DNA of 64,000 nucleotides from Actinomycetales bacterium (GTDB taxonomy: Bacteria > Actinomycetota > Actinomycetes > S36-B12). A model generated the notes under the pieces. It was given only the letters and a program-made list of their open reading frames with translations. It ran no database searches and had not been told where the DNA came from. The translations under genes were made by a program, and so were the position numbers. Shown here one piece after another: positions 35,462-43,590 of this stretch. The DNA lies in contig JAGWXF010000007.1 in NCBI GenBank assembly GCA_018970025.1, forward strand, positions 27,732-91,731, read 5' to 3'. The stretch's first letter is position 1; every line of letters begins with the position of its first letter.

Positions 35462-35905
35462 CGGGTCAGGCTAGTGCCGACTGGGCCTGGCCGGAACGGA
35501 GCAGGGTCACCGGCAGCAGCGGGCCGCGCGCCACACGTTGAGTCGATCGAGGTCCACGGTCGCATGTATGCGTATGCCTATCCATATACACGTCTGCCTG
35601 CGCACGTATGAGCGTACGCAGGCATGTGAGCGGCACTGCAGTTCTGGCGAGAGCGCGCTCGACCAACGATCCGAAACGACCACGCCGCGTGGCAAGCGGC
35701 CAGGATGCGGCCAGACCTGTGGTGCGGGTCTTCCGGTTCGCTCATGTGCCCCCTACGCTGCGGTAACTGGGCCTGCGCTACCCGATCCCCGTCGAGGCAG
35801 GCGCCGCCCAGTGCAGCGTGGCCCCTGGGCTGTCCCCCGGCCCGGGGCCACGTCCATGACGGCCTCGGCCATCGCAGGCCCAGGCCCCGGCGGGTAGGTG
35901 ACGAC
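35462..35905. other. No gene seen; inverted repeat of AT-richer sequence
   Basis: The 444 bp contain no convincing reading frame. From about 35560 to 35640 the sequence is lower in GC than its surroundings and contains TGCCTGCG and CGCAGGCA (35593-35622), an 8-bp inverted repeat with a 14-nt loop. It also holds the FUSC promoter (35468-35473). Confidence 0.5.
35468..35473 (-). promoter_or_regulatory. -10 box of the FUSC gene
   Basis: TAGCCT on the minus strand, six bases before the ATG; leaderless pattern. Confidence 0.5.
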
Positions 35906-36505
35906 TTGGGCAGCACCCAGACCGGCCCCCGTCTGGCCACCCTCGATGACGGCGAAGGGATCACCCAGACGGTGGCCGCCGCATTTGCCAGCGACCCGGC
36001 CTGGTCGTTCATCATCGGCCCGGGCAACTACATGGCCAGGCGGGCGTTCGCACGAGCCTTGCTCGTCCCCCGGATTCGCCGCTCGACGGCCTGGGTCGCC
36101 GACGGCTGCACAGCCGTGGCCATGTGGGATCGGCTTGGCACGGATGCGCATGCGGATGATGACCATGACGCATGGTGGGCGTCCTTCCGTGCGGAGGTGG
36201 GGGACGACATCTGGTCGCGCCTGCAGAGATACGACTCCGCCCTGGAGGCAATCGCACCAGCGAGGCCGTTCTGGTACCTCGGCGTGCTCGCCACCCATCC
36301 AGACCACCAGCGTCGCGGCCTTGCAACCGCGGTCCTGGAGCCAGGCCTGGCCGAAGCCGACGCCGATGGCTGGGATTGCTGGCTGGAGACCTCAACGCCG
36401 GCCAACAAGGCGTTCTATGCCGGACGAGGCTTCACTGCGGCCGTGCCCGTCGACATCCCCGAAGGGCCGCCGACCTGGTGGCTACGCCGGCCAGCACGTT
36501 CATGA
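35906..36505 (+). CDS. GNAT-family N-acetyltransferase
   Basis: A protein of about 199 residues with the acetyl-CoA-binding motif VLATHPDHQRRGLATAVLEP and the C-terminal LETSTPANKAFYAGRGF, typical of GNAT enzymes acting on small molecules or protein amines. The start is uncertain: I used the TTG at 35906 because the GNAT homology begins soon after it. The frame is open further upstream but the composition there does not look like protein. Substrate unknown. Confidence 0.78.
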   Translation: MGSTQTGPRLATLDDGEGITQTVAAAFASDPAWSFIIGPGNYMARRAFARALLVPRIRRSTAWVADGCTAVAMWDRLGTDAHADDDHDAWWASFRAEVGDDIWSRLQRYDSALEAIAPARPFWYLGVLATHPDHQRRGLATAVLEPGLAEADADGWDCWLETSTPANKAFYAGRGFTAAVPVDIPEGPPTWWLRRPARS

Positions 36506-36726
36506 CGCAGGCGTGACCCGAAGGTCGATCCAGCGCCAGGGAGCCTCTCACCGCAGGGGTCTTGGACCAGACCCGCTGCTGAACGTCCCGCAAATCGAAC
36601 GAACCTGCACGTCGAACGCGCCTGTACGCAGCATTCAACCGGATCTCACGTGCAGCCGAGCTTCGAATATTTCCGACTGGGCATGCGGACAGGCTTGGCC
36701 CTACGCTCTGGACACGACCCGGTCGG

Positions 36727-37185
36727 ATCCCGCGCCGACGTCCTATCGGAAGATCGCCGATGACTTTCGGGCCCGCATCCTGAGCCAGGAGCTCTGGCCA
36801 GGGAACCGCGCGCGAGGGCTTGCGAGTGCTCACCAGCGAGCGACTGGTCAACACCGTTCGCGGCCGGTCGGGCGGCAGCTACGTGGCACGAGTGGTGCCC
36901 GAGAGCTTGTCGGCATATCTTCTCGACGCCGTGGAAATGCTGCCGTCGAGTCAGGCCGTTCGACTGCAGGATCTCATCGAGGGCCAGCCGCTGATCGAGC
37001 CCATTGCGGCGCATCAGGCGGCTGCCCGCCACCTGCCCAAGCCGCTTGCCATCCTCCGCTCACAGGTTGCTCTGGCATCCGACCCGACCAGGGATTACAG
37101 CAACTGGAAGTGGCCCTGCACCCCATGCGATGACGAAGGAACGCTCAGCCGGTGTCAGCCCCCTGCTGAGAATGGGCACACCGGA
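36727..37185 (+). pseudogene. Decayed GntR/FadR-type regulator
   Basis: One frame reads TSYRKIADDFRARILSQELW, the first helices of a GntR DNA-binding domain. About 20 bases after that the homology continues in another frame as LRVLTSERLVNTVRGRSGGS, the wing, followed by a FadR-like effector domain (LSAYLLDAVEML, QDLIEGQPLIEPIAAHQAAA). The recognition helix is missing, so a deletion of roughly 60 bp shifted the frame. Near the 3' end the effector domain also falls apart, with stops in each frame. It cannot give a working repressor. Confidence 0.75.
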
Positions 37186-37204
37186 TCGATCGAGCGGGGG
37201 ATGC

Positions 37205-37711
37205 ATGGGCAGGTTCGCAGTGGTCGATGTCGAGACCACCGGCTTCAGCAGGTCTGATCGGATCGTCGAGGTCGCCGTCGTCGTCCTCGACGATCAGGCA
37301 GGTTCAATCGTCGCCGAGTTCGCGACGCTGGTGAACCCCCAGCGGCCGATGGGCGCGACCGGGGTGCACGGCATCACCGAGTCGATGGTCCGGTCAGCAC
37401 CTGCGTTCGAGCAGATCGCCGCCACGGTCGCCGATCACCTGAACGGTCGCGTGCTCGTCGCCCACAACCTCGCATTCGACCAGCGCTTCCTGACCGATGA
37501 GTTCGAGCGCGCCGGGTTCAACGTCGATCCCGGCATCGGCGTCTGCACCCAGCAGCTGACCGGCGAGCGACTGACGGTGGCATGCCAGCGGCGCGGCATC
37601 ACGATCGAGTCGCACCACCGGGCGCTCGCCGATGCGCGAGCGGCAGCAGCCCTGCTGATGCAGCAGGCGACCTACGGCGGGCCCACCGCCTGCAGTATCC
37701 GGCCTCGCTGA
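37205..37711 (+). CDS. DnaQ-like 3'-5' exonuclease
   Basis: A 168-residue DEDDh exonuclease with the Exo I motif VVDVETTGF, Exo II VLVAHNLAFDQRFL and Exo III HHRALADARAAA. It is a stand-alone proofreading-type domain, shorter than the polymerase III epsilon subunit, and probably acts in DNA repair or RNA trimming. I chose the ATG at 37205 (GGGGG just upstream); an out-of-frame ATG lies four bases before it. Confidence 0.9.
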   Translation: MGRFAVVDVETTGFSRSDRIVEVAVVVLDDQAGSIVAEFATLVNPQRPMGATGVHGITESMVRSAPAFEQIAATVADHLNGRVLVAHNLAFDQRFLTDEFERAGFNVDPGIGVCTQQLTGERLTVACQRRGITIESHHRALADARAAAALLMQQATYGGPTACSIRPR

Positions 37712-37741
37712 CGCATGCGTGCAGGCTCGCTGCCACCTGCC

Positions 37742-37747
37742 TAGACT
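37742..37747 (+). promoter_or_regulatory. -10 box of the YncE-like gene
   Basis: TAGACT seven bases before the ATG; leaderless pattern. Confidence 0.5.
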
Positions 37748-37754
37748 GCCGACC

Positions 37755-39062
37755 ATGCAGCGTGCTGTTGCCATTCACCGCGCTGGTCGCCTTGTCATCG
37801 CCACGTCCGTGATCGCCGCCGTTGCGATCGGCCTTGGGGCGCCTGTGCATGCAGATTCCGGCGTCGATGCGGCCACGGCCGACCCCAACGCATTCAGCCC
37901 TGAGTCGATGCCGATGGGGCTCGCCCCGAAGGGGGTCGCAGCCGATGACGACTCCGGTTTCGTGACCGACTTCGGCGGGGCAACGGTCCTCCCGTTCACC
38001 CCGTGCATGCCCAAGTCATGTCGGCCACAGGCCGGCAAGACGATCGGTGCCGGCTCGCAGCCCTCAGCCGTCGCCTTGTTCACCACGGTGCAGACCGGTG
38101 CCAGCCGTGCCTACATCACCAACAGCGGCGACGGCACGCTTTCAGTCGTGCCCTTCACCGCCGGGTTCGGATCGATGATTCAGCCTGGAAGCACGATCAG
38201 CATCGGCGGTCAGCCGACCGGTGTCGCGGTCTCGCCGAGCGGTGACCGGGTGTATGTCGCGGACAATCAGCGCAACCTGCTCCTCGTCCTGAACTCCTCG
38301 TCGAATGCGATCCTGTCGAGCATTGCGGTGCCGGACGGTCCCTGGGGCGTATCCGTCACCCCGGATGGGTCACGTATATATGTCGCCAGCAATCGCGCGA
38401 ATGTCGTGTCGGTAATCGATGCCGCCAGCCTGACGATCATGGGATCGATCAGCACTGGCCTGGGCCCGGCCACCATCGCCTTCGACCGGTCCGGGAGCAC
38501 GGGGTACATCACCAACAACGGCAGCGGCACGCTCGCGGTGGTCAACCTCGGCACCAATGAGGTGCTCGCCCGCGTGGCAGTGGGCTCCCAGCCCTGGGGC
38601 GTGACCGCGACGTCGACGGCGATCTTCGTCGCGAACTACGGCGATGGCACCGTCTCGGTCATCGACCCGGCCAGCCGAGCCGTCATCTCGACCATCAGGG
38701 TCGGAGCCAAGCCCTTCGGCGTTGCCACCGATCTGGGCTGGGTGTTCGTGACGAACTCGGGCGCCGGAACAATGTCGTTCATCCCGCTGCAGGCCGATAC
38801 CGCCATCGTTCGCTGGTCATCATCACAGCCCAGGCGCACAGTCACCGGCGTGACGAACGTGCCCCCCGGCGTCGCCGTCACCATCATCGGCCAACGTGGC
38901 AGCCAGCAGCGCACCGGATCGTGCCGTCATCCAGCGACATCCAGGAAGATCACCTGCAGCATCGCTCTCGGACGTGGGCAGTGGCAGGTGAGCGTGCAGA
39001 CGCGGCTCCCCTGGCAGCCGACCGCCATTGGCCAGCAGAACAAGCGCTTCACGTTCCGGTAG
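37755..39062 (+). CDS. Secreted YncE-like beta-propeller protein
   Basis: A 435-residue protein with a signal peptide (about 1-34, cleaved near VHADS). The mature part has repeated beta-propeller blades, for example GVAVSPSGDRVYVADNQ, GVSVTPDGSRIYVASN, TAIFVANYGDGTVSVIDP and GWVFVTNSGAGTMSFIP, seven in all by eye. YncE-type propellers bind nucleic acids, ions or proteins, and many actinobacterial copies have no assigned role. The C-terminal 60 residues form a separate basic region with two Cys. Confidence 0.85.
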   Translation: MQRAVAIHRAGRLVIATSVIAAVAIGLGAPVHADSGVDAATADPNAFSPESMPMGLAPKGVAADDDSGFVTDFGGATVLPFTPCMPKSCRPQAGKTIGAGSQPSAVALFTTVQTGASRAYITNSGDGTLSVVPFTAGFGSMIQPGSTISIGGQPTGVAVSPSGDRVYVADNQRNLLLVLNSSSNAILSSIAVPDGPWGVSVTPDGSRIYVASNRANVVSVIDAASLTIMGSISTGLGPATIAFDRSGSTGYITNNGSGTLAVVNLGTNEVLARVAVGSQPWGVTATSTAIFVANYGDGTVSVIDPASRAVISTIRVGAKPFGVATDLGWVFVTNSGAGTMSFIPLQADTAIVRWSSSQPRRTVTGVTNVPPGVAVTIIGQRGSQQRTGSCRHPATSRKITCSIALGRGQWQVSVQTRLPWQPTAIGQQNKRFTFR

Positions 39063-39092
39063 GGCAGGCACCGGGTCACGCGACGATGCCCG

Positions 39093-40748
39093 TCAGCCGA
39101 TGTGCTCCAGCACTCGGTCGGTCGTCTGCAGTGCTCCGAGGACCCAGCCCTGGTTCAGGGAGAGGGCATCCCCGCAGACGAACAGCCGGCGTCGCTCAAG
39201 CGGCTCGGCCAGGGCGTCGGCGACCGTCCACGGCTCGACACCCGGACCCCAGAGCGGAATGTCATTGCCGAGGGTGTTGTCACCCCACCGCACGCCCCGG
39301 CCGTCCATCGGCAGTGGAACGCTCACCCCGTGCAGGTCGCTGAGCGCGTCGGTGATGTCGCGGATCACCGACGCGTCGAGTCGACCGGATTCGGTGTCGT
39401 CCGGCGACGACTCCAGGCCGGGGAAGGCACGAAGCGCGTGCCTTCCGAACGAGTAGCTCGCCAGGATCATCGACCTGCCCTGTTCGTCCTCGGGCAGGTA
39501 GATGGTCTGGCGCAGCGGGCCATCGCTGACGGACTTGCCCGGCTGCAGGCCGAGGTCGCGCCACCAGGCACGCTCGTATGCCAGGTAGACCTTGATCGAG
39601 TCATTCTCGACCAGATGGCTCAGCGCCCGGCTCAGCACGGCCGACCGCTGCAGAATCGGGCTGTTGAACCACAGCCGCCGCATCGCCGAGCCTGACTGGG
39701 CCAGGATGACCGTGCCTGCTCGCAGGCTGCGGGTATGGGCCTGCCCGGCCTGCTGCAGGTGGACGGTGAGCCCGCCCGACTGATCGGGGTGGTCGGTGAT
39801 CGAGATGGCCTGCCAGCCGAGGCTGATGCCGACCCCGGCATCAGCAGCCCGCGCCGCCAGGGCCAGCGGGATGCCCTGCATGCCGCCGTCCACGCCGACG
39901 TAGTCATCGTCCGAGACCGACAGCACGGTACCCAGCCACTTGCTCGCGGCGATATCGCTGAGCTCGTAGCCAATCCAGTCCTGCAGGAAGGCAGCGCCCT
40001 CCGCGCCGAACTCCTCGGTCAGCAGATCACCCGCGGTCATGAACGACAGTCGCGCACCGCGGTAGCTCAGCCCGTCGAGCCAGGCACCGCTCTCGTCACC
40101 GCCGACGAGCGACAGGTCGTTCAGCCCGACTGCCTGCGCCAGCCGCTCGATGAAGTCGCCGGGAGCCAGTGCGGCGAGGTCATCGGGCAGGTGATAGGGG
40201 AACTGGCCAGCGCACTGCACCTCACCGCGTCGCATCCGATGCCCGCGCAGGCGGACGAAGTTCTCCGGCGAGACCGCATGCACCGGGTGCGTGCGCAGGC
40301 CGAGCTCCTCGATCAGGTCGAGGGTCTGGCGGTGCTGCATGGGGGTGCGCATGCCACCGAGCTCGGCGACCTCATTGGTGATGGGCGCAACGGGGACCGA
40401 CCAGAGCCGGCCGCCGATGCGCTCGCGTACCTCGAAGACCCCGATGGAGAGCCCCGGGTGCCGAGCGGCCAGCCGGTAGGCAGCCAGGGTGCCGGCGATG
40501 CCGCCGCCGATGATCGCGATATCGACCCGCTCGGGCGGACGTCGGCTCATCTGACGGCGGCCCCAGATCAGGCCCGCGCCGATCCCGACGGCCCCAGCCG
40601 CGGCCCCGGCCAGCGTCACGTCGACCGCGTCAGCACGCCTGACATCAGCTGGCTCATCGAGTCGGCGCCCGAAGAGCAGGCCCGTGGCGACCCCGGCCGC
40701 GCCCGTCGCCATGGCAGCGAGCAGGGCACGTCGCTCCATGGCACCCAT
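39093..40748 (-). CDS. FAD-dependent flavin amine oxidase
   Basis: A 551-residue flavoprotein. The dinucleotide-binding motif IAIIGGGIAGTLAAYRLAA lies at about residues 75-93, followed by EVRERIGGRLWS, and the C-terminal FAD segment is RRLFVCGDALSLNQGWVLGAL. It would oxidise an amine or L-amino acid. Two hydrophobic stretches precede the FAD domain (ALLAAMATGAAGVATGLLFG and AGAAAGAVGIGAGLIWG), so it is probably membrane-anchored. TACGAT seven bases upstream supports this ATG. The same frame is open to 41189, but that part antisenses the isochorismatase gene. Confidence 0.85.
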   Translation of the reverse strand: MGAMERRALLAAMATGAAGVATGLLFGRRLDEPADVRRADAVDVTLAGAAAGAVGIGAGLIWGRRQMSRRPPERVDIAIIGGGIAGTLAAYRLAARHPGLSIGVFEVRERIGGRLWSVPVAPITNEVAELGGMRTPMQHRQTLDLIEELGLRTHPVHAVSPENFVRLRGHRMRRGEVQCAGQFPYHLPDDLAALAPGDFIERLAQAVGLNDLSLVGGDESGAWLDGLSYRGARLSFMTAGDLLTEEFGAEGAAFLQDWIGYELSDIAASKWLGTVLSVSDDDYVGVDGGMQGIPLALAARAADAGVGISLGWQAISITDHPDQSGGLTVHLQQAGQAHTRSLRAGTVILAQSGSAMRRLWFNSPILQRSAVLSRALSHLVENDSIKVYLAYERAWWRDLGLQPGKSVSDGPLRQTIYLPEDEQGRSMILASYSFGRHALRAFPGLESSPDDTESGRLDASVIRDITDALSDLHGVSVPLPMDGRGVRWGDNTLGNDIPLWGPGVEPWTVADALAEPLERRRLFVCGDALSLNQGWVLGALQTTDRVLEHIG

Positions 40749-40755
40749 CTGCGCG

Positions 40756-40761
40756 ATCGTA
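40756..40761 (-). promoter_or_regulatory. -10 box of the amine oxidase gene
   Basis: TACGAT on the minus strand, seven bases before the ATG; leaderless pattern, back to back with the next gene's promoter. Confidence 0.5.
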
Positions 40762-40817
40762 GTCGTGTGCCATGCCCGCCGATGACCGCGCGTGCCGCCG
40801 CATCCACCGAGCACCCC

Positions 40818-40823
40818 TATCCT
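40818..40823 (+). promoter_or_regulatory. -10 box of the isochorismatase-like gene
   Basis: TATCCT six bases before the ATG at 40830; leaderless pattern. Confidence 0.5.
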
Positions 40824-40829
40824 CGCGGC

Positions 40830-41402
40830 ATGCCCAGCGCCCCGGCTCGCAATGCCCTCATCGTCGTCGACGCCCAGCAGGGCTTCCACGATCCATGGTG
40901 GGGTCGGCGGAACAACCCGCAGGCAGAGGAGAACATCTGCCTGCTGCTTGGGGCCTGGCGTGCTGACGCGCGGCCCGTGGTGCTCGTCCGCCATGACTCG
41001 GTGATGCCCGACTCGCCCCTGCGGCCAGGGCAGCCCGGCAATGACTTCCTGCCTGGCGTCGATGGCGCGCACGACCTGCTGGTGACCAAGTCGGTGAACT
41101 CGGCGTTCTACGGCACGCCCGACCTCGATGCCTGGCTGCGCTCTCGCGAGGTGGATGCCGTCACGATCTGCGGCATCACGACCAACCACTGCTGCGAGAC
41201 GACGGCGCGGATGGCCGGCAACCTCGGCTACCAGGTCACCTTCGTCATCGATGCCACCTGCACCTTCGATCGCCCCGACCCGGCTGGCCTCGTGGTGTCA
41301 GCGGAGGAGCTTGCCCGGGTGACCGCCACGAACCTGCAGGGCGAGTTCGCCACGGTGCTCACGACGACCCAGGTCTGCTCGGACCTTCTGCGCCCTTCGT
41401 GA
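40830..41402 (+). CDS. Isochorismatase-family cysteine hydrolase
   Basis: A 190-residue enzyme with the Asp-Lys-Cys triad: VVDAQQGF, VTKSVNSAF and GITTNHCCETTARMAG. Members cleave amides (nicotinamide, carbamoyl compounds) or vinyl ethers; the substrate here is unknown. The start is fixed by a TATCCT box six bases upstream. Its last 44 bases overlap the end of the convergent HPP gene. Confidence 0.9.
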   Translation: MPSAPARNALIVVDAQQGFHDPWWGRRNNPQAEENICLLLGAWRADARPVVLVRHDSVMPDSPLRPGQPGNDFLPGVDGAHDLLVTKSVNSAFYGTPDLDAWLRSREVDAVTICGITTNHCCETTARMAGNLGYQVTFVIDATCTFDRPDPAGLVVSAEELARVTATNLQGEFATVLTTTQVCSDLLRPS

Positions 41403-41916
41403 TCGGGCGCCAGAGGGGGTATGCAATCCCCACTGCCCGGTTGATCGCACCCGCGAAGATCACTGCGACCACCACTGCTCCGAAGAGAATCACCAGGTGC
41501 GGGACGGTATGGACCAGGCCGAGGGCAACGATCAGGGTTGTCGCACCGGCGGGTGCATGCAGGACTCCGGTCCAGATCATCAGGCCAGCAGTCAGCGAGA
41601 GCGCAAGAGTCGCCGAGCCGATCTGGCGAGCCGACAGGTCGAAGATGTTCGCCGGCGCATCCTGCAGGCGGAAGACCAGCAGGGCGAGGTAGCCGCAGGC
41701 GATGCCAAGCAACTGGCCGCCGATCACATTGCGCGGGGCCGCCTGCACGCTCAGCGGTGCGAAGAACAGGATGAAGATGGTCGGGCCGAGGGACGGAAAG
41801 ATGAACGGCTCATGGAAGACGTGGTCCATGCCCGCCAGCAGGACGGTCGCGAGCGCCGCCGCGAGCATGACGTACAGGCCCAGTGCCGGTCGGGAACGCT
41901 GCACATCAAGCCTCAT
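41359..41916 (-). CDS. HPP-family membrane protein
   Basis: A 185-residue membrane protein with about five hydrophobic segments and the HPP motif region FIFPSLGPTIFILFF, then HAPAGATTLIVALG. HPP proteins are linked to nitrite transport in plants and cyanobacteria, but most bacterial members are uncharacterised. The ATG start is supported by TAGCGT eight bases upstream. It converges on, and overlaps, the isochorismatase-like gene. Confidence 0.83.
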   Translation of the reverse strand: MRLDVQRSRPALGLYVMLAAALATVLLAGMDHVFHEPFIFPSLGPTIFILFFAPLSVQAAPRNVIGGQLLGIACGYLALLVFRLQDAPANIFDLSARQIGSATLALSLTAGLMIWTGVLHAPAGATTLIVALGLVHTVPHLVILFGAVVVAVIFAGAINRAVGIAYPLWRPITKGAEGPSRPGSS

Positions 41917-41924
41917 GGTCGACC

Positions 41925-41930
41925 ACGCTA
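41925..41930 (-). promoter_or_regulatory. -10 box of the HPP gene
   Basis: TAGCGT on the minus strand, eight bases before the ATG. Confidence 0.45.
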
Positions 41931-42048
41931 GTGGCAGCCGCCCGGCGCCGAGCGATGCCGGGCGCCCCAGTGGGCACGAGAGACAGCATCGCAGCAAATC
42001 ATTCTTATGGTTTCCCTGAATGGGTGATTTCCACTTTATTCACCTCGG

Positions 42049-42054
42049 TAGGCT
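42049..42054 (+). promoter_or_regulatory. -10 box and nearby inverted repeat of the double-TetR gene
   Basis: TAGGCT six bases before the GTG. Just upstream (42023-42044) GGTGA and TCACC form an imperfect inverted repeat that could be an operator. Confidence 0.45.
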
Positions 42055-42060
42055 GGATCA

Positions 42061-43590
42061 GTGGAATCCGGTGTGACCACTCCTGGGCTGCGCGCACGCC
42101 AGGCCCGGATGAGCCGCAATGAGCACCTCCTGCTGGATGCTTCCGTGGGCATCCTCGGGGATGCCGGGTGGGCCGGCCTGAACTTCGCGACAGCGAGCCG
42201 GGCGGCCGGACTATCAAGCCGAGCAGCGCACGATCGGTTCGAGGATCGCTCGGAGTTCGCGGCGGCGGTCTGGCGGCAGCGTTCCGGTCCGTACCTCCTG
42301 AGCGCGATCGCGGAAGCCCTCCGGGCCGCTGGCCTGCTGACGGCCGATTCGGCCGAGCCTGCACCAGCGGCGTTGCAGCCCGTGCGAGCGATGGACATCA
42401 TCTCCCGATGGGATGACCAGCACCTGGCATGGCCGTCATCCGACTGGGAGTCGATCCTCGCGAAGGTCGAAGCCGAGGTGCGTCTGCTGGACGGGCAGGG
42501 TCCCGCCAAGCCTGGTGCCGTCCACGCAGCCACATCTCGGCTGCAGCAGGCGGTCACCCAGGTCCTCGGTTCCGTCGAGCAGGCTCGATCTGCCTGGGCT
42601 GCGCGGGAGCTGGAACGCGTGCGGCAGTCAGGGCCGAGCATGCCCTGGCTGGATGCCGCGCTGGATTGCTTCGCCCGGCCGAGCGTCCAGATGCGCGCAG
42701 CCGTGGAGCTGCTCATTGCCTCCCAGTTCGACCCCGTGCTTGCCCGGGCCGTCGACGAGCAGGTGGCCAGTCACGTCCGGCAATGGTGCCAGCCCACTCG
42801 CCAGCAGCCGAGCCCGCAACTCGCCGCCCAGCGGGCATTTCTCATCTGCGCCGCACTCGGCTACGTCCTGGTGCATCAGCGCGGCGGCGCAGCGCACCTG
42901 GACCTTCGAGGGCAGACCGCTGCCATCCTTGACGTCCTGCGATCCCCCGGCGATCCGAGCCGGCTGCCGTCGCAGCGAGCGGAGTACCTCGGCGAGCAGG
43001 TGCCCTTCGATACCGGTGACGACACCCTCGATGCCCTCCTGCAGGCCGCGCTCACGGTCATCGCCACGCGGGGCTTCGATCGGGCGACGACCATGGACAT
43101 CGCATGTGCGGCTGGCTGCTCAGAGGGGCTCATCTTCGGCCGGTATGACTCCAAGCTCGCCCTGTTCCAGGACGCATCCCGACGCCAGCAAGCACTTGCC
43201 TTGCGGCTGTATGACGACTTCCAGTCATCGGTGCGGGCCAGGCACGGCATGGGGATCGCTGATGCGCTCGCGATCCGCGAGGTGCAGCGGCCGGAGATCC
43301 GACGGCAGCGGGCCATCTACCTCGAGCAGATTCGCCTGTCGTGGCATGAGGACGGCCTGCGAGCGGCACTGGAGGCGGCAGTGGAGCAGTTCGCCGACGA
43401 TGCTGTCGAGTCCGACCCGGACTGGGCGCCTGCGGCGTCGGATGAGGCGCTGCACTTCTCCCTGGCCCTCGGCCAGGGCCTTGCCCTGCTGCCCGTCCTC
43501 CACCCTGAGTGCTGGGCACTGCCCTACGACGTCGTCACGGTGCCGATGGCCGCAAGCGCTCAGGCACCGGCCCCGCTCGCGGCGCCCTGA
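42061..43590 (+). CDS. Double TetR-domain regulator
   Basis: A 509-residue protein made of two consecutive TetR-like units. The first DNA-binding domain lies at about residues 20-75 (LNFATASRAAGLSSRAAHDRF) and the second at about 322-380 (ATTMDIACAAGCSEGLIFGRY). Each is followed by a helical ligand-type domain. TetR proteins normally have about 200 residues and dimerise; this looks like a covalent dimer with diverged halves. GTG start, leaderless. Its last 31 bases overlap the convergent NCS1 permease gene. Targets unknown. Confidence 0.82.
   Translation: MESGVTTPGLRARQARMSRNEHLLLDASVGILGDAGWAGLNFATASRAAGLSSRAAHDRFEDRSEFAAAVWRQRSGPYLLSAIAEALRAAGLLTADSAEPAPAALQPVRAMDIISRWDDQHLAWPSSDWESILAKVEAEVRLLDGQGPAKPGAVHAATSRLQQAVTQVLGSVEQARSAWAARELERVRQSGPSMPWLDAALDCFARPSVQMRAAVELLIASQFDPVLARAVDEQVASHVRQWCQPTRQQPSPQLAAQRAFLICAALGYVLVHQRGGAAHLDLRGQTAAILDVLRSPGDPSRLPSQRAEYLGEQVPFDTGDDTLDALLQAALTVIATRGFDRATTMDIACAAGCSEGLIFGRYDSKLALFQDASRRQQALALRLYDDFQSSVRARHGMGIADALAIREVQRPEIRRQRAIYLEQIRLSWHEDGLRAALEAAVEQFADDAVESDPDWAPAASDEALHFSLALGQGLALLPVLHPECWALPYDVVTVPMAASAQAPAPLAAP

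Noticed and set aside
36506..36726. Small gene between GNAT and the broken GntR gene
   Set aside because: No frame has a start signal and protein-like composition; the segment probably held the promoter of the lost regulator.
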